A stretch of 12,854 bases of DNA from Reyranella sp. (GCA_016780605.1 JADHLS010000056.1:1-12854), one strand, 5' to 3'. Positions 1 to 6,330 are shown, counted from the first letter of the stretch. Numbers and translations: made by a program. Notes: generated from the letters alone by a model not told the origin.

Positions 1-276
1 CGTGCGCTGTATGGAAAGCCGCAGGTTCGCTCCCTGGTCGCCGACGCGGTCGGCATGGCCCTTCACGGTCACAGCGACGCCGCCCTGCTTGAAGGTTGCG
101 GCGGCCTCGTTGATCTTCGCCTGCCCTTCAGGCGATATGTCCGATTTACCGGTGTCGAAGTACACGACGAACAACGACCTCACTGGCGTAGGCGGTGGCG
201 AGCTGGCCATCTGCGGCTGCTGTTGGCAGGCCGCCAGCAGCAGCGCGGCTGCCGACGCAATAAGGAACTTCAGCAT
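1..276 (-). CDS. OmpA-family lipoprotein, 3' end beyond window
   Basis: The first 92 residues of an outer-membrane lipoprotein with an OmpA C-terminal (peptidoglycan-binding) domain; the gene runs off the left edge. Residues 1-17 form a lipoprotein signal ending in the lipobox LAAC (Cys17), followed by a Gln/Pro-rich linker. The OmpA domain begins near residue 35 (VVYFDTGKSDISPEGQAKI) and includes GHADRVGDQGANLRLSIQR, the usual GHxDxxG...N..LS..RA motif. Proteins of this family anchor the outer membrane to peptidoglycan; Pal is one example, but this linker and signal are generic, so I do not name it Pal. The ATG at 276 is preceded by a G6 Shine-Dalgarno tract (284-289) seven bases upstream, which also sits in a potential hairpin (285-301). 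It is divergent from the aspartic protease gene at 550. Confidence 0.88.
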   Translation of the reverse strand, partial: MLKFLIASAAALLLAACQQQPQMASSPPPTPVRSLFVVYFDTGKSDISPEGQAKINEAAATFKQGGVAVTVKGHADRVGDQGANLRLSIQRT

Positions 277-549
277 TGCTTTTCCCCCCTTTGGTTGGGG
301 GTACCATATTTTGCGCGTTATGCGGGTTGCGCAAGGTCAAACCTCCACCAAGTCTACCTTGCAAACTGCGTAAGATATGCATCTTGGGGCCCTGATGGAG
401 GCCACGCCGGCCCGGAGCCGGCAGGCATTCGTGCCTCTTGCCAAACCAGGTCACGCCTTCCCGAGGGCACCGGTAAGCAACCTGTTCAGCGAGATGGAAC
501 AACGGTGCTCCCCCTACGTTCCCGTATCCATCCCTCAGGCCAAGATCGG
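277..549. other. Divergent intergenic region
   Basis: This 273-bp spacer lies between two divergent envelope genes and should contain promoters for both. Besides the C/G hairpin beside the OmpA start, I see the inverted repeat TTGCGC (311-316)/GCGCAA (329-334) with a 12-base loop, and GCCGGC (406-411)/GCCGGC (417-422) with a 5-base loop. Neither is followed by a T-run, so they are not classical terminators. They might be operator sites. I could not pick a convincing -35/-10 pair. Reading frames crossing the spacer in both directions lack family similarity. Confidence 0.35.
285..301 (-). promoter_or_regulatory. Hairpin covering the Shine-Dalgarno of the OmpA-family gene
   Basis: On the minus strand the leader reads five C (301-297), a seven-base AACCAAA loop, then six G (289-284), followed by AAAAGCA and the ATG. 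The G-run is the only good ribosome binding site and would pair fully with the C-run in a 5-bp all-GC stem. The sequence shows the inverted repeat directly. That it modulates translation is inference. Confidence 0.4.
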
Positions 550-1266
550 GTGAGACCATTGCGGCACCGCCCTGCTCCTGTATCGCTTTTTTTCGTATCT
601 CTTTTTTTCGGCATGGCGCTGTCAGCCTGTTCACGCGGCGGGAGCTACGCCATAGCTCCGTTCGAAGCCGTACCGCCGTTGCGCAACGGAGCCGTCAGCG
701 ACCCAACCGGCAAGCTCTACGGCGATCAGGACCAGGTAAGATGCAATTTGGCGTTGACGAGCGGACCGGTCGAATTGCCGGGTCGTATGTGCGTGCGCGC
801 CGGCGGCACGATCGAAGGCGAAGCATTTCACCCGCAGCAACCCAAGATTCCCCCTGAACCGAGTCGGGGCGCAATCGAAGTGCCCCTCAACAGGCATGGT
901 GGTGGCGGTTACTACGTTCCGGTGAAGATCAACGATGCGCTCACCCTGGATTTCCTGATCGATAGCGGCGCCGCTACGGTGAGTATGCCGGCCGATGTCG
1001 TCCAGGCCCTCGTTCGGCTTGGCACGCTCGCTCCCGGAGACGTTCGAGGCTCCAAGGATTATAAGCTGGCCGATGGATCAATTCGTGCCTCGCAAACATT
1101 CCAAGTCCGATCGCTTCAGGTAGGAGATACGGTTCTGCAAGGCGTGACCGGCAGCATGGCTCCCGTTAACGGCGGTCTGCTTCTCGGACAAAGCTTCCTC
1201 AGTCGCTTCCGTTCATGGTCGATCGATAACGGCAAGCAAATGCTCGTCCTGGACGGTCGCTGGTAG
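550..1266 (+). CDS. Retropepsin-like aspartic protease lipoprotein
   Basis: A 238-residue predicted lipoprotein with a C-terminal clan AA (retropepsin-like) aspartic protease domain, probably acting in the periplasm or at the outer membrane. From the GTG at 550 the product has a basic N-terminus, a Phe-rich hydrophobic stretch (11-24) and the lipobox LSAC (Cys27). Residues 28-108 are Pro/Gly-rich with Cys65 and Cys81. The protease domain covers about 108-236: catalytic motif FLIDSGAATVSMP (135-147, Asp138 in DSG) and the flap-end signature GGLLLGQSFLSRF (208-220), the usual LLG.sFL pattern. Bacterial members have one catalytic Asp and act as dimers; their substrates are mostly unknown. The reading frame is open much further upstream (to 55), but that part has no signal or homology. 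The GTG is chosen because it gives a proper signal peptide; its ribosome binding site is weak, so ATG 613 is a less likely alternative. Confidence 0.75.
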   Translation: MRPLRHRPAPVSLFFVSLFFGMALSACSRGGSYAIAPFEAVPPLRNGAVSDPTGKLYGDQDQVRCNLALTSGPVELPGRMCVRAGGTIEGEAFHPQQPKIPPEPSRGAIEVPLNRHGGGGYYVPVKINDALTLDFLIDSGAATVSMPADVVQALVRLGTLAPGDVRGSKDYKLADGSIRASQTFQVRSLQVGDTVLQGVTGSMAPVNGGLLLGQSFLSRFRSWSIDNGKQMLVLDGRW

Positions 1267-1433
1267 AGGCCCTCGTAGCCGCCACCCGCTCGACGCAGAA
1301 GAGCAGGTTGTCACCGACCGCTTGGCGCCAAGGCATCCGGGGCCACGACATCGTCGACGCTCACGGCCTCTTTCGACGGAAACCAACCGCCCGTGTTTGG
1401 TCCGCTCCTCGTTCTTCCAAGCGGGAGTTGCAC

Positions 1434-1805
1434 ATGGGACGATTGGCGGGACGTGTCGCCCTGGTGACCGGCAGTGGACGCGGCATCGGCCGATCCATAG
1501 CCCTGGCCTGCGCCCGTGAGGGTGCGCGGGTCGGATTGACCTCGCGCACCCGGCGAATGGCAGCGCCGTGCCCGGTCGGTGCTCAAAAGCGCCGGCTAGG
1601 GGCGATGCATCCGCAGCAATGGCAACAATGCCATGAGAACGTCCACATCAACGCCTTGCGCCAGTTCAGCCCCCAGGCTGCTGTGCCGATGGCCGGGCAA
1701 CTGCTGAAACTGGGAATGCGCTATCGTGAAGGAAAGCGCTCCCAGCAGGACTGCGATTGTGACGCGATACATTGCATACTCCGCGACTCGGGACTCAAGC
1801 TGTAA
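1434..1805 (+). pseudogene. Truncated short-chain dehydrogenase (SDR) remnant
   Basis: The gene begins like an intact SDR: ATG at 1434, a CGGGAG ribosome binding site seven bases upstream, and about 40 residues of Rossmann N-terminus with VALVTGSGRGIGRSIA (TGxxxGIG, residues 12-19) and the second strand ARVGLTSRT. After about position 1556 similarity stops abruptly. The frame stays open to 1805, but the rest (MAAPCPVGAQK onward) has no SDR character. The catalytic YxxxK region and about 200 residues are missing. I checked the other two plus frames just downstream and saw no continuation, so this looks like a deletion or rearrangement break rather than a simple frameshift. The product is unlikely to be functional. 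Confidence 0.65.
1596..1772 (-). CDS. Possible small secreted protein, unknown
   Basis: A 58-residue frame starting at ATG 1772 with GGAG seven bases upstream. It begins with a good Sec-type signal (MYRVTIAVLLGALSFTIAHS), followed by QFQQLPGHRHSSLG and a short hydrophobic stretch near the C-terminus (VLMALLPLL), ending in a TAG at 1596. I recognise no family. The end lies close to the break in the opposite-strand SDR remnant, so it may be the surviving 5' part of a longer exported protein. The signal peptide and ribosome binding site favour a real start; short length and position in decayed DNA argue against function. Confidence 0.3.
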   Translation of the reverse strand: MYRVTIAVLLGALSFTIAHSQFQQLPGHRHSSLGAELAQGVDVDVLMALLPLLRMHRP

Positions 1806-1838
1806 CCGCTGAGCTTCCAGTGCCGTTGGCGAGTGACG

Positions 1839-2042
1839 CTACAGTCTGCCCACTGGAACAAGCGTCAGGCTTGGATCGATCTTGCGACAGCCGCTTTTGT
1901 CGATGACCCAAGGCTGGTCACGATACGGAGGCAACTCGTCTGCGGCCGTCCTGGGGAGCAAGATCGGCGCCCGAGCCTGAATGTCCGCCCCCACCCGATT
2001 CGCCAGCCGGAAGAGATCGGCCACCCGGGAATATGCACTCAT
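1839..2042 (-). CDS. Hypothetical 67-residue protein
   Basis: The frame starts at ATG 2042 with GGGAG about seven bases upstream and ends at a TAG at 1839. The product is soluble and unremarkable: an amphipathic N-terminal helix (SAYSRVADLFRLANRVGADI), then a Pro-rich middle (LLPRTAADELPPYRDQPW). No motif or family is recognisable. Codon third positions are mostly G/C, as expected for coding DNA here, but GC-rich random frames show this too. The same frame is open upstream to 2213 without a good start. It could be a small gene or a fragment. Confidence 0.3.
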   Translation of the reverse strand: MSAYSRVADLFRLANRVGADIQARAPILLPRTAADELPPYRDQPWVIDKSGCRKIDPSLTLVPVGRL

Positions 2043-2222
2043 GTCGGAGCTCCCTACGCGCAGGTTGTTGCCTGGCTGGTTTAGGTCTGTCCGACGCGGT
2101 TTGATGTGATTTTTCCCACGCCACTCGTCACGCGAGGTTTCGCCCGTACAACGAGTGCGAAGCGAGGGGTCGTGACGGTGACCTACATCACCGAGAAGGC
2201 CTGCGAAGTCCAATGCAGGTAC

Positions 2223-2238
2223 TGCCGCAAACGCGGCA
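2223..2238 (-). terminator. Terminator-like hairpin after the luciferase-like gene
   Basis: TGCCGC (2223-2228) and GCGGCA (2233-2238) form a perfect 6-bp stem with a 4-base loop, about 18 bases past the stop of the luciferase-like gene. No T-run follows on the minus strand, so intrinsic termination is uncertain. Confidence 0.3.
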
Positions 2239-2255
2239 TCGACAGCGCTCGGTTT

Positions 2256-3251
2256 CTAACCTCCGAGCTTCGGACGGATGACCTTTGCAAAGGCCTCGAG
2301 CGGCGCCTCCGGCATGTCATAGCCGCCGGCAAGGTCGTGTGCAGGGAACAGAAATACGTGCTCAATGCCTGCTTCTTCGCGAGCTCGCAGCAGCCGTTCG
2401 GCGCAGCGCTCCGGTGGCCCGAAAAGCCCGAACGCATCGGCAATACGACTCGCCTCACCTTCGGGGATTGCCGCCGGGTCGTGGGCTTCTGCGACCGCGA
2501 AGCCTGCCTCCGCCAGCCAACGAAGGTTCGAGGCACTTGGATAGTTGAGGAAAGGCTGACCTGGAGCGAACCAACTTCGCACCCATCGCGCGCCGACCTC
2601 CGCGTCTGAGCCAAGGCCAAGCGTGGTCACGAACACCACCGGAAAATTGGCGAGCGAGCGGCCGGCGCGTGCAGCTCCGGCTTCCAGATGAGCACGCGCC
2701 GCCCGCACCGCCGCTGGATGCAGACCAACCATAAGAAAGGCGCCGTCGGCTACCTCGCCGGCAAGTTCGATCATGCGAGGGCCGGCCGCCAGTAGATGGA
2801 CTCGGGTCGGTACTGCACTCCGGTTCCTCAAGCGGGTGGATGTCGAGCCGAAATCGACGGCTTCGCCGGCCAGCAGCTGGCGGAGCTCCACAATCGCTTC
2901 CCGCATGATAGCCACCGGCGCGCGCCGCTGGCCTATGCTGCGCGTTGAAATGAAGCCCGGGGCCACAGTGAGATCGATGCGCGCCGGCGCGATCTCCTCG
3001 AGGCTATGAGCCAACGATGCGAGAACCAGAGGATGTCGGACCAGAGGGCTGGAGGTGGCTGGGAACAGCCGCAAGCGGTTCGTCGCCTGGGCCGCCAGCG
3101 CCAGCGCCAGATAGGCGTCCCGGCCGCTCGACGGGTGATCGTGGATGCCGACACCATCAAGGCCGGCGTTCTCGCAGCGGACGATGAACGCAGCAAGGTC
3201 TGGCAGCGATCGGCCGACTGGAACGCGAAGAGCGACGCGAATCCGGGTCAT
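2256..3251 (-). CDS. LLM-class flavin-dependent oxidoreductase
   Basis: A 331-residue full-length member of the bacterial luciferase-like monooxygenase superfamily (TIM-barrel, FMN- or F420-dependent), cytoplasmic, with unknown substrate. Typical family features in order: an N-terminal strand and helix with AGLDGVGIHDHP (29-40), the long helix-strand segment DAYLALALAAQATNRLRL (45-62) followed by HPLVLASLAHSLEEI (73-87), AAGPRMIELAGEVADG (155-170, phosphate-binding region) and LFGPPERCAERLL (276-288) with the C-terminal helix. The ATG at 3251 has CGGAG eight bases upstream. Family members oxidise alkanesulfonates, long-chain alkanes, nitrilotriacetate and other compounds; nothing here points to one. 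The upstream gene on the same strand is the CadC-like regulator, separated by 102 bp and an inverted repeat, so co-transcription is possible but unproven. Confidence 0.88.
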   Translation of the reverse strand: MTRIRVALRVPVGRSLPDLAAFIVRCENAGLDGVGIHDHPSSGRDAYLALALAAQATNRLRLFPATSSPLVRHPLVLASLAHSLEEIAPARIDLTVAPGFISTRSIGQRRAPVAIMREAIVELRQLLAGEAVDFGSTSTRLRNRSAVPTRVHLLAAGPRMIELAGEVADGAFLMVGLHPAAVRAARAHLEAGAARAGRSLANFPVVFVTTLGLGSDAEVGARWVRSWFAPGQPFLNYPSASNLRWLAEAGFAVAEAHDPAAIPEGEASRIADAFGLFGPPERCAERLLRAREEAGIEHVFLFPAHDLAGGYDMPEAPLEAFAKVIRPKLGG

Positions 3252-3316
3252 TTGGCGAGCTCCGATGGTATGCCTGCTCGCGAGGGCAAGCCGGACGTGG
3301 CTGTGGACAGGCTATC

Positions 3317-3345
3317 ATGTCGGCATGTGAGCCCGAAGCCGACAT
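3317..3345 (-). repeat. 8-bp inverted repeat between regulator and luciferase-like gene
   Basis: ATGTCGGC (3317-3324) and GCCGACAT (3338-3345) are perfect inverted repeats with a 13-base spacer, starting eight bases after the regulator's stop codon and ahead of the luciferase-like gene. No T-run follows on the minus strand. It may be a Rho-independent-like terminator lacking its U tract, or an operator for the downstream gene. Confidence 0.4.
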
Positions 3346-3353
3346 CGACCCAC

Positions 3354-4919
3354 TCATTCAGTCATCCCGGCAAGGCGATACCCTTCGAGATATTTTTCGA
3401 CGTCGTCGGTACGGCGAAACCACCACCATTCCCTCATTTTCGCCAAGCGTGCCTCGGGATCCAATTCGCGGTAGCGGCCCAACAATTGCCGCGCCCTGTC
3501 GAGATGTCCCGCCAGGGCGTTTGCCGCGATTGCCACGCGCAGCGCACTCAACGAATTGGGACGCTGACGCAGCGCCATCGAGGCCCAGGACAGCGCCTCT
3601 TCATAGCGGCCGCGCAGGAAGTGGGCGTTCGCCATCGTCGTCTGCGCGATCCAGATCGTGGTGTCGAGCGGACTGAGACGCAACGCCTGCTGAAGGTCCT
3701 CGATGGCTCTCTCCGCGTCGCCAAGGTAGGCCCGCGCATTGCCTCGCCACATCCACGCATTCGCATTGTTCGGGTCGGCGCTCACCGCCCGGTCGAGACA
3801 GGCGACCGCTTCATCGAGCCGGCCAACATTGTAGATCAGAGTTTGCGCATAGAAGGTCAGTACCTGCGCGTCGCTCGGATCGAGCTCCAGTGCCCGCCGC
3901 GCCGTGCGAGCTGCCTCTGCAGCCTCGTGTGCCGGGTCGGCGCTCCAGGAAAAGGCCCGTCGTGTCAGGTAACAGACCGCCTGGGTCGCATAGGCGAGGG
4001 CAAATTCGGGGTCCAGTGCGATCGCCTTTTCCGACAAGGACAATGCTTCCTGCGAACCTTCCGCGGAAAAGCGATAGATGGCTGCCCAGGCGCGCAAGTA
4101 GTAGTCGTAGGCGTCGAGGTTCGCGGTCTTGCGTCGGGCCCGTTCGATCTCCGCCAGTTCGAGCCGCGGGGCGATGGCGCCGGCCACCCGGGCCGTGACC
4201 TGGTCCTGCAGCTCGAAGACATCCGCCAGGTCGCCGTCGAAGCGATCCGCCCAAAGGTGCGCACCGGTCGCCGCGTCGACGAGCTGGCCGGTGATGCGCA
4301 GACGGTTGCCCGCCTTGCGCACGCTCCCTTCCAGGACATAGCGCACGCCGAGCTCGCGCCCGACCTCGCGCACATCGACCGCGCGTCCCTTGTAGGTAAA
4401 GGACGAGTTGCGCGCGATCACGAACAGCGCCTTGCTGCGCGACAGGCCGGTGATGATTTCCTCGACCAGGCCGTCGACGAAGTACTCCTGCTCTGGATCG
4501 TCGCTCATGTTCTGAAAGGGCAGCACGGCAATCGATGGCCTGCCGTCGGGTGCGGCCGCAGCGCCGGGCTGTTCCAGGACAGCGAGATCATCCGTCCCAC
4601 CGCTGTCGGATGCGGCGTGGACATGGCCGAGGAAGCGATAGCCTTTGCGCGGCAACGTGCGGATCAAGCGTTGATGCGCGCCGCTGTCGCCGAGCGCCTG
4701 ACGGGCCGCATAGATCCTGGACGACACCGACCCGTCAGAGACGATGCGCCCTTGCCAGACCGCCTGGATCAGGTCGTCGTTGCTGACCACGCGCTCGCGG
4801 TTGGCGATCAGAAATTCCAGAACATCGAATACCTGAGGGTCGACGGCAACGATTTCGCTGCCGCGACGCAACTCGCGCAGGTCACCATCAAGGCTGAAGT
4901 CCTCAAACCGGTAGATCAA
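3354..4919 (-). CDS. CadC-like wHTH regulator with TolB-like and TPR domains
   Basis: A 521-residue regulator. Residues 1-100 form an OmpR/CadC-type winged helix (YRFEDFSLDGDLRELRRG; VFDVLEFLIANRERVVSNDDL; RTLPRKGYRFLG). A short Ala/Gly linker leads to a TolB-like/FlgO-like domain (about 128-250: SIAVLPFQNMSDDPEQEYF, FVDGLVEEIITGLS, VRYVLEGSVRKAGNRLRITGQL, GAHLWADRFDGDL). TPR repeats fill about 270-480 (EKAIALDPEFALAYA; ALELDPSDAQVL; RAVSADPNNANAWM; ALRLSPLDTTIW). No nucleotide cyclase domain or clear transmembrane helix is visible, so it is probably a cytoplasmic DNA-binding regulator. The frame is open to ATG 5051, but the first 44 residues have no family similarity. The TTG at 4919 has GGGA nine bases upstream and begins just before YRF, where this family normally starts. 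Starting there leaves about 150 bp to the divergent deaminase gene. Confidence 0.85.
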   Translation of the reverse strand: MIYRFEDFSLDGDLRELRRGSEIVAVDPQVFDVLEFLIANRERVVSNDDLIQAVWQGRIVSDGSVSSRIYAARQALGDSGAHQRLIRTLPRKGYRFLGHVHAASDSGGTDDLAVLEQPGAAAAPDGRPSIAVLPFQNMSDDPEQEYFVDGLVEEIITGLSRSKALFVIARNSSFTYKGRAVDVREVGRELGVRYVLEGSVRKAGNRLRITGQLVDAATGAHLWADRFDGDLADVFELQDQVTARVAGAIAPRLELAEIERARRKTANLDAYDYYLRAWAAIYRFSAEGSQEALSLSEKAIALDPEFALAYATQAVCYLTRRAFSWSADPAHEAAEAARTARRALELDPSDAQVLTFYAQTLIYNVGRLDEAVACLDRAVSADPNNANAWMWRGNARAYLGDAERAIEDLQQALRLSPLDTTIWIAQTTMANAHFLRGRYEEALSWASMALRQRPNSLSALRVAIAANALAGHLDRARQLLGRYRELDPEARLAKMREWWWFRRTDDVEKYLEGYRLAGMTE

Positions 4920-5071
4920 GGATGGTATTCCCGGGCTCGCTTTGCGACGAATTGTAAATCCTGAAACGAGAAATTGCGCTCGCGGATTTCCCATGGTGGG
5001 ATCTGTGGCATCCGTCACAAAATATCCGGGCGGCCGCAGGTAGGATTGCATCTTCGTCGAGGAGAAGAGCG
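4920..5071. promoter_or_regulatory. Putative bidirectional promoter region
   Basis: This stretch separates the regulator (minus, start 4919) from the deaminase gene (plus, start 5072) and is less GC-rich than its surroundings. TACAAT on the minus strand (4951-4956) is a fair -10 box about 30 bases ahead of the regulator start. The interrupted palindrome TCCCA-TGG-TGGGA (4989-5001) could be an operator. CadC-type winged-helix regulators often act on adjacent divergent genes. That this one controls the deaminase gene is inference. Confidence 0.35.
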
Positions 5072-5704
5072 ATGGCAGCGGATCGTCGCCTGCTCAGGCT
5101 GCAAGAGGCTTTGCGCCGATGCTCGGCGCAGCCGGCCAATCGCGTGGTCACCATGGTCGCAAGGGTCACGCCCGCGCCCGGAGTCGGCATCCGCGACCTT
5201 CCGGCGCTGGATCCCGGCGCCGGCATAGCCGGCGGCACGGTGCTGCCGACCTGGATCGCTGGCGGCGCGCTCGAGATCGTCACCTGGAACACCGGCGAAG
5301 CGTCCGACCTGCGGCGATACGGCAACCGCAGCCACGCCGAGGCGCAATTCTACGAGTTCATGCGCGATCGTGACTTCACCAGCATCGAGATCGAGATCAG
5401 CCATAGTCCGTGCACGGCATGCGCCGACATGCTGGCCGGCCTGCTGAACTCCATGAAGGCCAGGGCCGCGAGCGTGTTGCGGGGGCCAAACCGGCGCGTC
5501 GGCAAGAGGATCCTCGTCGGGTCCGCGACCGATACCGCGCGCCCAATTCCGGCAACGCTGCGATGGGGCACGCTGTTCGAAACGCCGCCCCAGGCGACCA
5601 CGCCGCAATCCCTTCGTCAGTTGCAAGCCGCCGGGTGGCGCATGGCCGCGCCGCGCACCGCGATCCCGAACGATGCCGGGACCCCGGCCATCACATTGTT
5701 GTAA
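5072..5704 (+). CDS. Cytidine-deaminase-fold protein, toxin/AID-APOBEC-like motif
   Basis: A 210-residue stand-alone protein with the zinc-binding signature of the deaminase superfamily: RSHAEAQFYEFM (87-98; His88 as zinc ligand, Glu90 as proton shuttle) and HSPCTACADML (111-121; Cys114 and Cys117 as zinc ligands). The strand before them (ALEIVTW, 66-72) and the strand IEIEISHS (105-112) fit the alpha-beta-alpha fold. The C-terminal LRQLQAAGWRM (181-191) matches the closing helix and strand seen in many members. The HAE...SPCxxCA spacing resembles AID/APOBEC and polymorphic-toxin deaminases more than housekeeping cytidine or dCMP deaminases, but the exact family cannot be fixed by eye. There is no signal peptide, toxin N-terminal domain or immunity gene next to it. 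Start: GAGGAGAAG lies six bases ahead of ATG 5072. Likely substrate: a nucleobase or nucleic acid; unproven. Confidence 0.7.
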   Translation: MAADRRLLRLQEALRRCSAQPANRVVTMVARVTPAPGVGIRDLPALDPGAGIAGGTVLPTWIAGGALEIVTWNTGEASDLRRYGNRSHAEAQFYEFMRDRDFTSIEIEISHSPCTACADMLAGLLNSMKARAASVLRGPNRRVGKRILVGSATDTARPIPATLRWGTLFETPPQATTPQSLRQLQAAGWRMAAPRTAIPNDAGTPAITLL

Positions 5705-5995
5705 GCCGCAGTTGCGGAGGACCGGCGGCCATGACGAGTGCGCGCGAATAGGGCGGGACTCATGCTCTTCCGGATATGAGTCAATCTCGTCCCCTTCCGC
5801 TCCAGCGTCGTCGCTTCAGCCAGAGCATCACCGACGACGGGCCAGATCTTGCGATCGGGATGCATGGCCGGATGCACGCTTGAATTAACCACCTCTGCCC
5901 GGCCAATGACACAGCAAGTCGCTGGTTGCCGCGCAGATCGAATCCTCCTGGCGTGCTGTGATCCAGAACACAGATTCAGGGGGCGAAGGTACAGA

Positions 5996-6030
5996 GAGAC
6001 GGAGGCGCCGGGGGAACGTGCCTCCGTCTC
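5996..6030. repeat. 11-bp perfect inverted repeat
   Basis: GAGACGGAGGC (5996-6006) and GCCTCCGTCTC (6020-6030) form a perfect 11-bp stem with a 13-base loop. No T-run follows on either strand. It could be part of a structured RNA, a Rho-independent-like terminator without a U tract, or a protein binding site. Confidence 0.55.
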
Positions 6031-6060
6031 CCGCTCTGCCTCCCTGTGACTCGGGCCAGA

Positions 6061-6085
6061 GCTGCGGTCCTACCGGGGCCGCAGC
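6061..6085. repeat. Second strong hairpin
   Basis: GCTGCGG (6061-6067) pairs with CCGCAGC (6079-6085). The stem extends inward through one G-U and two C-G pairs to a 5-base loop, giving about ten pairs. It lies 30 bases after the 11-bp inverted repeat. Confidence 0.5.
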
Positions 6086-6302
6086 CAAGGACATGTGGAT
6101 CGCAGCCGCGGTTTCAACGACAGCCTCGATTCAATCCCCGAACGGTCACAGAGATGGCGAAGACGCGCTCGCTCCCTGGCCTCGCCCCCGCGTCGGGAGG
6201 GGCGCCTCCGTCAAAGACTGTCCGTCCAGCAGCCGTCCTGAACGCGAAAATTTCGCCGCGAGCCCGCCCGGCGGCAAAGAATTTCTGCGGCCAATCGCGC
6301 GC

Positions 6303-6330
6303 TTGTCGTCTGCGGCGGGAGCGTTATATC
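6303..6330 (+). promoter_or_regulatory. Possible sigma70-type promoter of the reductase gene
   Basis: TTGTCG (6303-6308) and TATATC (6325-6330) are separated by 16 bases, each matching four of six consensus positions. Transcription would start near 6337, about 65 bases before the TTG start. It is weak evidence by inspection only. Confidence 0.25.

Larger units (their letters stand above)
1267..2255. other. Gene-poor, apparently degenerate region
   Basis: About 990 bp between the aspartic protease and the luciferase-like gene hold only the SDR remnant and two doubtful small minus-strand frames. I found no terminal inverted repeats, transposase similarity, tRNA or integrase that would explain the break by a named mobile element. 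A small perfect hairpin lies at 2223-2238. Confidence 0.4.

Noticed and set aside
55..549. Upstream extension of the aspartic protease frame
   Set aside because: It overlaps the OmpA-family gene antisense and has no similarity; a signal peptide begins only at 550.
631..897. 88-residue minus-strand frame
   Set aside because: It is antisense to the aspartic protease lipoprotein, with no motifs.
2181..2250. Cys-rich stretch CEVQCRYCRKRG resembling a ferredoxin or radical-SAM cluster
   Set aside because: The spacing fits neither a ferredoxin CxxCxxC nor CxxxCxxC, the frame continues antisense into the luciferase-like gene, and no supporting domain is visible.
3006..4964. 652-residue plus-strand open frame
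   Set aside because: It lies antisense to the regulator and the luciferase-like gene, is Arg/Gln/Val-rich without motifs, and is a GC-bias shadow.
5617..5892. 91-residue minus-strand frame
   Set aside because: It has a GTG start with a poor ribosome binding site, overlaps the deaminase C-terminus antisense and has no motif.
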